DNA of 64,000 bases, taken from assembly GCF_018613755.1 (NCBI RefSeq), contig NZ_JAGGPP010000009.1:124001-188000 (forward strand). The letters run 5' to 3'. Below the pieces are notes generated by a model. That model saw only the letters and a list, made by a program, of their open reading frames with translations. It was not told the origin of the DNA and did not search any database. Position numbers and translations under genes: made by a program. Positions 58,848 through 64,000 of this stretch are shown piece after piece (positions within the stretch are counted from its first letter, which is position 1; each line of letters starts with the position of its first letter). This DNA comes from Arthrobacter sp. ISL-72 (lineage in GTDB: Bacteria > Actinomycetota > Actinomycetes > Actinomycetales > Micrococcaceae).

Positions 58848-59150
58848 ATGAAGATCACTGTCCAGCGCAGCGGCGGGATTGCGGGGCTGAAGCGGGAGTG
58901 GAGTGTCCAGGCCACCACCCCCACGGACAAGAGCCGCTGGGAACCCCTCGTTGAGGCATGCCCCTGGGACGCTGTTCCGGGTTCGGCCGGTTTCCGGGGC
59001 CAGCCGGACAGGTTCATGTATTCGATCAGGGCCGGCCAGCGCCGCGCCACCCTCCCGGAGCAGGCGGTCACCGGCCCGTGGCGGGTCCTCGTAGACAGGA
59101 CCCGGGCAGCTGCCGAAGCCGCGCGGAACGGCGAGCGCCGTCCGCGTTAG
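58848..59150 (+). CDS. Emfourin-like protealysin inhibitor
   Basis: 100 residues. MKITVQRSGGIAGLKREWSV matches, from memory, the N-terminus of emfourin, the small protein inhibitor encoded next to protealysin in Serratia and in many other protealysin operons. The RSGG turn and the PCP-like, slow-tight binding fold are family features; only the sequence pattern is seen here. Start ATG with AGGAACC upstream. Position directly behind an M4 protease gene strongly supports the call. Confidence 0.8.
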   Translation: MKITVQRSGGIAGLKREWSVQATTPTDKSRWEPLVEACPWDAVPGSAGFRGQPDRFMYSIRAGQRRATLPEQAVTGPWRVLVDRTRAAAEAARNGERRPR

Positions 59151-59164
59151 GGAACGCAGCCCCT

Positions 59165-59188
59165 AAACGGCCGGTTAGACGGCCGTTT
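59165..59188. terminator. Bidirectional terminator overlapping the regulator's 3' end
   Basis: AAACGGCCG/CGGCCGTTT (59165-59173 and 59180-59188), loop GTTAGA. It serves the inhibitor gene on the plus strand and contains the stop codon of the convergent regulator gene. Confidence 0.75.
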
Positions 59189-60143
59189 CCAGGTTCCCGC
59201 GGAACGCCCGCCGGTAGGACTGCGGGCTCGTCGAGAGCACTTTGCCGAAGTGGTGCCGGAGCAGCACGGAATGCCCGAACCCGGACTCGCGGGCAATTTC
59301 GTCGATGTTGAGCTCCGTGGATTCGAGGAGTTCCTGCGCCCGCAGCACGCGCTGGGAGTTTAGCCACGCGGCGGGAGTGGCTCCCGTTTCGGACCGGAAG
59401 CGGCGTGCGAACGTCCGCGGCGACATGTGGACCCGGGCCGCCAGCTCGTTGACGGTGTGGTCGTGTTCAAGGTTCCGGACCATCCACCGCAGCAGTTCTT
59501 CCATCGGCTGTGAACCGCAGGCAGGAATAGGGCGGTCAATGAACTGGGCCTGCCCGCCGTCCCGGTGGGGCGGGACCACCATGTCGCGGGCGATGCTTGC
59601 CGCAACGTTGGCGCCGAGTTCAACCCTCACCAGGTGGAGGCAGGCGTCGATGCCGGCCGCGGTGCCTGCGCTGCTGATGATCCGGCCGTCCTGGACGTAC
59701 AGGACATTCTCATCCACCAGGGCCGCCGGGTAGCGGGTGGCCAGCACCTGCGAGTAGTGCCAGTGCGTGGTGCACCTGCGCCCGTCCAGCAGGCCGGCCC
59801 GGGCCAGGGCAAAGGCGCCGGAGCATATGGACATCACCCACGCACCGCGGGCATGGGCGGCCCGCAGTGCGTCCAGGACAGCCTCCGGAACATCCTGGTC
59901 ATGGCCGTAGGGAGCCATGATCACCAGGTCCGCATCCGCGGTTGCGTCGAGCCCCAGCTCCACGTGCAGGGACAGGCCGGACTTCAGCCGGACGTCCCCG
60001 GGCTCAGGTGTACAGACGCGGAAGTCGAAGGCGGGCACTCCGCTCCCCCGGTCCGACCTGTCGATGCCGAAGACCTCGAACGCGGTACCGAACTCGAAGA
60101 TGGAAAAGTTGGGAACAACAATCACTGCCACCGATTTGAGCAT
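59175..60143 (-). CDS. GlxA/AdpA-type transcriptional regulator (DJ-1/PfpI + AraC HTH)
   Basis: 322 residues. Residues about 1-190 form a class I amidotransferase-like DJ-1/PfpI domain with SICSGAFALARAGLLDGRRCTTHW (Cys retained), then two AraC helix-turn-helix units (VHMSPRTFARRFRSETG and IARESGFGHSVLLRHHFGKVL). The architecture is that of AdpA and GlxA family regulators. A perfect 11-bp inverted repeat (60153-60189) lies 10 nt before the ATG and overlaps the CACAAT -10-like hexamer, suggesting autorepression. Longer frame sequence upstream of 60143 is not coding. Confidence 0.9.
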   Translation of the reverse strand: MLKSVAVIVVPNFSIFEFGTAFEVFGIDRSDRGSGVPAFDFRVCTPEPGDVRLKSGLSLHVELGLDATADADLVIMAPYGHDQDVPEAVLDALRAAHARGAWVMSICSGAFALARAGLLDGRRCTTHWHYSQVLATRYPAALVDENVLYVQDGRIISSAGTAAGIDACLHLVRVELGANVAASIARDMVVPPHRDGGQAQFIDRPIPACGSQPMEELLRWMVRNLEHDHTVNELAARVHMSPRTFARRFRSETGATPAAWLNSQRVLRAQELLESTELNIDEIARESGFGHSVLLRHHFGKVLSTSPQSYRRAFRGNLETAV

Positions 60144-60152
60144 GCTTCCATT

Positions 60153-60189
60153 GTGGCAGAAATTATAGCTTTTTGGGCATTTCTGCCAC
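60153..60189. promoter_or_regulatory. Inverted-repeat operator, AdpA-like half-sites
   Basis: GTGGCAGAAAT (60153-60163) and its exact inverse (60179-60189) flank 15 nt. The half-site TGGCAGAAAT matches the Streptomyces AdpA consensus TGGCSNGWWY at 8 of 10 positions, and AdpA sites are often paired in inverted orientation with a similar spacing. It lies between the regulator and the 55-residue peptide genes. Confidence 0.7.
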
Positions 60190-60224
60190 TGTTTTGTCCC
60201 CGGGAACGGGAGAAACATGGAGGC

Positions 60225-60392
60225 ATGGAAACCATCGGAGTTGCACTCATCGTCCTGTTGCTCGTCATCGTGTGGGCCACCATCGCCGCACTCCTTAAGG
60301 ACGGGCGGGGCCACACGCCGCCCGAGCGTTCGGAGAAGGACTGGTCCGCCCTGGACCTGCCGAGCATGAGCTACACGCTGCGGAACTACTGA
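60225..60392 (+). CDS. Small single-pass membrane protein (55 residues)
   Basis: METIGVALIVLLLVIVWATIAALL forms one N-terminal membrane helix; the rest (KDGRGHTPPERSEKDWSALDLPSM) is a soluble tail. GGGAG lies 12 nt upstream and GGAGG directly before the ATG. A 12-bp terminator hairpin follows 7 nt after the stop, which supports a real short gene. Divergent from the AdpA-like regulator and sharing its operator. Function unknown. Confidence 0.65.
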   Translation: METIGVALIVLLLVIVWATIAALLKDGRGHTPPERSEKDWSALDLPSMSYTLRNY

Positions 60393-60398
60393 CCGCAA

Positions 60399-60426
60399 GG
60401 ACCCGGCTCAACCGTGAGCCGGGTCC
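60399..60426 (+). terminator. Terminator hairpin after the 55-residue gene
   Basis: Perfect 12-bp stem GGACCCGGCTCA/TGAGCCGGGTCC with loop ACCG (60399-60410 and 60415-60426). No T-run follows. Confidence 0.65.
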
Positions 60427-60504
60427 CGCCGTCGTTGGCGCCGGCACCGTTCCGGCCCTGCACCGCCCGCCTGCATGCGCTGCCGCAGTAGACTGTGTCC
60501 AGCC

Positions 60505-63500
60505 ATGACTTTTCATATTTCCTACCCCGCCGAGCTGCCGGTCTCCGAGCGCCGCGAGGACCTGATGGCGGCCATAGCTGCCAACCAGGTGACCATCATT
60601 GCCGGCGAGACCGGCTCCGGCAAGACCACCCAGATCCCCAAGATGTGCCTGGAACTGGGCCTGGGCGACAACGGCCTGATCGGCCACACCCAGCCGCGCC
60701 GGCTTGCTGCCCGCACCGTGGCCGAACGCATCGCCGAGGAACTCGGGGTGGACATCGGCCAGGAGGTGGGCTTCCAGGTCCGCTTCACGGGCGAGGTCAG
60801 CCGGTCCACCAAGGTCAAGCTCATGACCGACGGCATCCTGCTGGCCGAGATCCAGCGCGACAAACTGCTGCGCAAATACAACGCCATCATCATCGACGAA
60901 GCCCACGAGCGCAGCCTCAACATCGACTTCATCCTGGGCTACCTCAAACGGATCCTGCCGCAGCGGCCGGACCTGAAGATCATCATCACCTCGGCCACCA
61001 TCGATCCGGAACGCTTCGCCAAGCACTTCGGCAGCGATGAGGATCCCGCACCGATCATCGAGGTGTCCGGCCGGACGTTCCCTGTGGAAATCCGGTACCG
61101 GCCGCTTTCCCAGCCGGCGGGCGGCCCGTCAGCCGACGATGACGAGGACAACGCCTCCGACGACGAACTCGAGGAGGACCGGGACCCGCTCGACGCCGTC
61201 TGCGACGCCGTCGACGAACTGGCCCTCGAGGCCCCGGGCGACATCCTGATCTTCTTCTCCGGCGAGCGCGAAATCCGCGACGCCGCCGAGGCCCTCAATG
61301 CCCGGATCCAGTCCAACCGGCGGCTGGCCGGCGCCGAGGTCCTTCCCCTCTTCGCCCGCCTGAGCCTGCAGGAACAGCACAAGGTCTTCCACCCGGGCAG
61401 CAAGCGGCGAATCGTGCTGGCCACCAACGTCGCGGAAACGTCCCTCACCGTTCCGGGCATCAAGTACGTGGTGGACACAGGCACAGCGCGCATCTCGCGT
61501 TACTCGCACCGCACCAAGGTGCAGCGGCTGCCCATCGAACGCGTGTCCCAGGCCTCGGCCAACCAACGGTCCGGCCGCTGCGGCCGCGTCTCCGACGGCA
61601 TCGCCATCCGGCTGTATTCGGAAGAGGACTTCGAGTCCAGGCCGCTGTTCACGGATCCGGAGATCCTGCGCACCAACCTTGCGGCCGTCATCCTGCAGAT
61701 GACCGCGATGGGCGTTGCCCGCGGCCCCAAGGACGTGGAAAACTTTCCGTTCGTGGAACCGCCGGACTCGCGCGCCATCAACGACGGCGTGACGCTCCTC
61801 CGGGAGCTCGGCGCCCTGAGCACGGCGCTCCCGCAGGAACAAACTGTCGACGGCGGCCTGCGCCCCCGTGCCGGCGACCGCAACGGTGCTGCCCGCTCCA
61901 AGGCTGCCGCAGGAAGAAACGGCGGCGGGCTGACCGCCGTCGGGCAGCAGCTTGCCCAACTGCCCGTGGACCCGAGGCTCGGCAGGATGATCGTGGAGTC
62001 CGGCAAACGCGGCTGCGTCCGCGAAGTGATGATCCTCGCCGCCGCGCTGACGATTCAGGACCCGCGCGAGCGCCCAACCGATAAGCAGCAGCTCGCCGCG
62101 GAAAAGCACGCACGCTTCCGGGACGAAAACTCGGACTTCACCGGCTACCTCAACCTCTGGAACTTCCTCCAGGAGAAGCAGCAGGAACTGTCCTCCACGC
62201 AGTTCCGGCGCCTGTGTCGGACCGAATTCATCAACTACCTCCGGGTCCGAGAATGGCAAGACCTGTTCGCCCAGCTCCGCCAGCTGGCACGGCCGCTGGG
62301 CATCAGCCTGGACAACAAGCGCCTTACCGACCCGGTCGGCAACCACGAGGGCATCCACATCAGCCTGCTCTCCGGCCTGCTCAGCCACATCGGCATCCTC
62401 GACGAGCGCAAACGCGAGTACGCCGGCGCGCGCGGCAGCCGCTTCGCGATCTTCCCCGGCTCAGCTTTGTTCAAGAAGTCCACCACATTCGTGATGGCCG
62501 CGGAACTCGTGGAGACCAGCCGGCTCTGGGCGCGCGTCGCGGCGAAGTTTGACCCGCTCTGGGCCGAACAGGTGGCACCGGACCTCGTCAAGCGCAGCTA
62601 CAGCGAGCCGCACTGGTCCAAGAAAATGGGCGCGGTGATGGCCCACGAGAAAGTCACCCTCTACGGGGTGCCCATCATCCCCAGCCGCCGGGTTAACTAC
62701 GGCCGGGTGGACCCGGAGCTATCGCGCGAACTGTTCATCCGGCATGCCCTCGTGGAGGGCGACTGGCAGACTCACCACAAGTTCTTCCACCGGAACCGCG
62801 CCCTGCTGAACGAAATCGAGGAACTCGAGGCCAGGATGCGGCGCCGGGACATCCTGGTGGACGACCAGGCCCTGTTCGAGTTCTACGATGCACGGATCGG
62901 CCAGGATGTGGTGTCCGAGCGCCACTTCGACAAGTGGTGGAAGGAGGCACGGCAGCAGGATCCCACGCTGCTCGACTTCGACCAGTCGCTGCTGATCAGT
63001 GGGGACGCCGACGCCCTTGACGACTCCGCCTACCCCAAGACGTGGCTGCACAAAGGCTTTGAGCTGCCGCTTAGCTACGAATTCCATCCGGTGGCTCCGG
63101 GTTCACCGCCCAACCCGTCCGACGGCGTCACCGCCGAGGTCCCGGTGCTCTTCCTGAACCAGCTCGACGATGCCGCGTTCCGCTGGCTCATTCCGGGCCA
63201 GCGCGCGGAACTCGTTGCGGCCCTGATCAAGTCACTGCCCAAGCAGGTGCGGAAGAACTTCGTGCCCGCTCCGGACGTCGCCCGCCAGGCCGTGGCCGCC
63301 CTCGAGGCGGACTTCAACCCGGCCACCGATGAACTGGAGCCTTCGCTGGAGCTGGCACTGCGCCGGATCCGAGGACAGATCATTCCACCCGGGTCCTGGA
63401 ACTGGGATGCGGTACCGCCCCACCTCCGGGTGACTTTCCGCGTGGTCGATTCCAAGGGCAAAGTGCTGGATGAAGGCAAGGACCTTGCGGCGCTGCAGGA

Positions 63501-64000
63501 ACGGCTGGCGCCAGCCACGCGGCGGGCAATAGCCGAATCGCTAGGGGCAACGCCGGGTACGGCCGCGCCCAGGGGATCCAAGGCGGGTCAGGCCAGGCAG
63601 GTCCCGAAGACCGCGGGCGCCGTGCCCACCCAGGATGGAGCGGTGGCACCGGGCTTTGCGGAGAAGTCGGGCCTAACCGATTGGACCTTCGGTACCGTGC
63701 AGCGGCAGGTTCAGGGCACGGTGAAGGGACACACCGTCACCGGGTACCCCGCGTTGGTGGATGAAGGCACGGCCGTTGCCCTCCGGCTGTTCCAGACGGC
63801 GTCCGAACAGGAGCAGTCCATGCGCGCCGGCGTCATCCGCCTGCTCGCGCTGAAGGTTCCCGCGCCGGACCGCTATGTCCTGGAGCACCTGAACAACACC
63901 GAGAAGCTGACGTTCAGCCAGAACCCGCACGGATCGGTGTCGGCCCTGATCGCGGACTGCGCACTGGCCGCGATCGACAAGCTCACACCGGCGGAACTGC
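60505..64000 (+). CDS. hrpA: ATP-dependent RNA helicase HrpA (3' end outside window)
   Basis: DEAH-box helicase; 1165 codons are present of an expected 1,300. Motif I GETGSGKTTQ (34-43), motif II IIIDEAHER near 130, motif III TSATID, motif VI NQRSGRCGRVSDG near 350. An acidic insert DDDEDNASDDELEEDRDPLD lies near 210. The OB-fold region and the start of the HrpA-specific DUF3418 C-terminal domain follow. In E. coli HrpA rescues stalled ribosomes. TAGACT (60489-60494) lies 10 nt before the ATG. Confidence 0.95.
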   Translation, partial: MTFHISYPAELPVSERREDLMAAIAANQVTIIAGETGSGKTTQIPKMCLELGLGDNGLIGHTQPRRLAARTVAERIAEELGVDIGQEVGFQVRFTGEVSRSTKVKLMTDGILLAEIQRDKLLRKYNAIIIDEAHERSLNIDFILGYLKRILPQRPDLKIIITSATIDPERFAKHFGSDEDPAPIIEVSGRTFPVEIRYRPLSQPAGGPSADDDEDNASDDELEEDRDPLDAVCDAVDELALEAPGDILIFFSGEREIRDAAEALNARIQSNRRLAGAEVLPLFARLSLQEQHKVFHPGSKRRIVLATNVAETSLTVPGIKYVVDTGTARISRYSHRTKVQRLPIERVSQASANQRSGRCGRVSDGIAIRLYSEEDFESRPLFTDPEILRTNLAAVILQMTAMGVARGPKDVENFPFVEPPDSRAINDGVTLLRELGALSTALPQEQTVDGGLRPRAGDRNGAARSKAAAGRNGGGLTAVGQQLAQLPVDPRLGRMIVESGKRGCVREVMILAAALTIQDPRERPTDKQQLAAEKHARFRDENSDFTGYLNLWNFLQEKQQELSSTQFRRLCRTEFINYLRVREWQDLFAQLRQLARPLGISLDNKRLTDPVGNHEGIHISLLSGLLSHIGILDERKREYAGARGSRFAIFPGSALFKKSTTFVMAAELVETSRLWARVAAKFDPLWAEQVAPDLVKRSYSEPHWSKKMGAVMAHEKVTLYGVPIIPSRRVNYGRVDPELSRELFIRHALVEGDWQTHHKFFHRNRALLNEIEELEARMRRRDILVDDQALFEFYDARIGQDVVSERHFDKWWKEARQQDPTLLDFDQSLLISGDADALDDSAYPKTWLHKGFELPLSYEFHPVAPGSPPNPSDGVTAEVPVLFLNQLDDAAFRWLIPGQRAELVAALIKSLPKQVRKNFVPAPDVARQAVAALEADFNPATDELEPSLELALRRIRGQIIPPGSWNWDAVPPHLRVTFRVVDSKGKVLDEGKDLAALQERLAPATRRAIAESLGATPGTAAPRGSKAGQARQVPKTAGAVPTQDGAVAPGFAEKSGLTDWTFGTVQRQVQGTVKGHTVTGYPALVDEGTAVALRLFQTASEQEQSMRAGVIRLLALKVPAPDRYVLEHLNNTEKLTFSQNPHGSVSALIADCALAAIDKLTPAEL

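Noticed and set aside
57552-59150. Genomic island inserted at tRNA-Arg
   Set aside because: No integrase, no direct repeat of the tRNA 3' end and no composition shift were seen; only the gene content is suggestive.
61129-62388. 419-codon minus-strand frame over hrpA
   Set aside because: Shadow frame within a clear helicase gene.

Overview
The window is high-GC chromosomal DNA of an actinobacterium. Gene content points to the Micrococcaceae, probably Arthrobacter or Pseudarthrobacter: NucS mismatch endonuclease, DUF2550 behind atpC, DUF3039, DUF2017 behind clpS, a long Arg-rich N-terminal extension on Rho, and many GTG/TTG starts. I see no transposase, integrase, prophage or CRISPR array. It reads as core chromosome with small accessory insertions. 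From memory of the Mycobacterium tuberculosis map, the backbone matches Rv1292-Rv1341 (argS-lysA-hom-thrC-thrB-rho-prfA-prmC-tsaC-wecA-atp operon-DUF2550-nucS-thioredoxin-pncB-clpS-DUF2017-murI-Rv1339-rph-rdgB).

Layout. 1-6.5 kb: sbcCD, an aquaporin with an acidic tail, an ADP-ribosylglycohydrolase, DUF4395, an exonuclease-BRCT protein and a DedA protein. 6.6-10.9 kb: leftward operon clpS-DUF2017-murI-MBL hydrolase-rph-rdgB. 11-13 kb: rightward NAD salvage pair pncB-pncA. 13-22.7 kb, leftward: helicase, DUF3039, nagB, an ABC exporter pair, Old Yellow Enzyme, a thioredoxin-TPR protein and an unknown membrane protein. 22.8-26.6 kb: AI-2E-family protein, hydrolase, Zn-ribbon-like protein, nucS and a cold-shock gene with a structured leader. 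26.8-39 kb: one long leftward stretch holding the complete F1Fo ATP synthase (atpI-like, atpZ, atpBEFHAGDC), then DUF2550, a membrane-anchored esterase and an MprF-like lipid aminoacyltransferase. 39-45 kb: wecA, two glycosyltransferases, tsaC, prmC, prfA. 45-54.3 kb: rho, then thrB-thrC-hom-lysA-argS (transcribed argS to thrB) for aspartate-family amino acids.

54.5-60.4 kb is the accessory part. It holds a three-gene flavin electron-transfer operon (FMN-binding lipoprotein, ApbE, NqrB/RnfD-like membrane domain fused to an NAD(P)H reductase), tRNA-Arg(CCG), a protealysin-like protease with its emfourin-like inhibitor, and an AdpA/GlxA-type regulator divergent from a 55-residue membrane peptide across a perfect 11-bp inverted repeat. 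The window ends inside hrpA.

Two patterns recur. First, at least 14 genes have a TAnnnT hexamer exactly 6-7 nt before the start codon, which suggests leaderless transcription and fixes several start sites. Second, strong hairpins sit in transcribed spacers (atpA-atpG, atpB-atpE, csp and rho leaders, protease-inhibitor), and a nested 23-bp plus 18-bp palindrome lies between rho and prfA. All functional names rest on motifs and remembered families, not on database searches.
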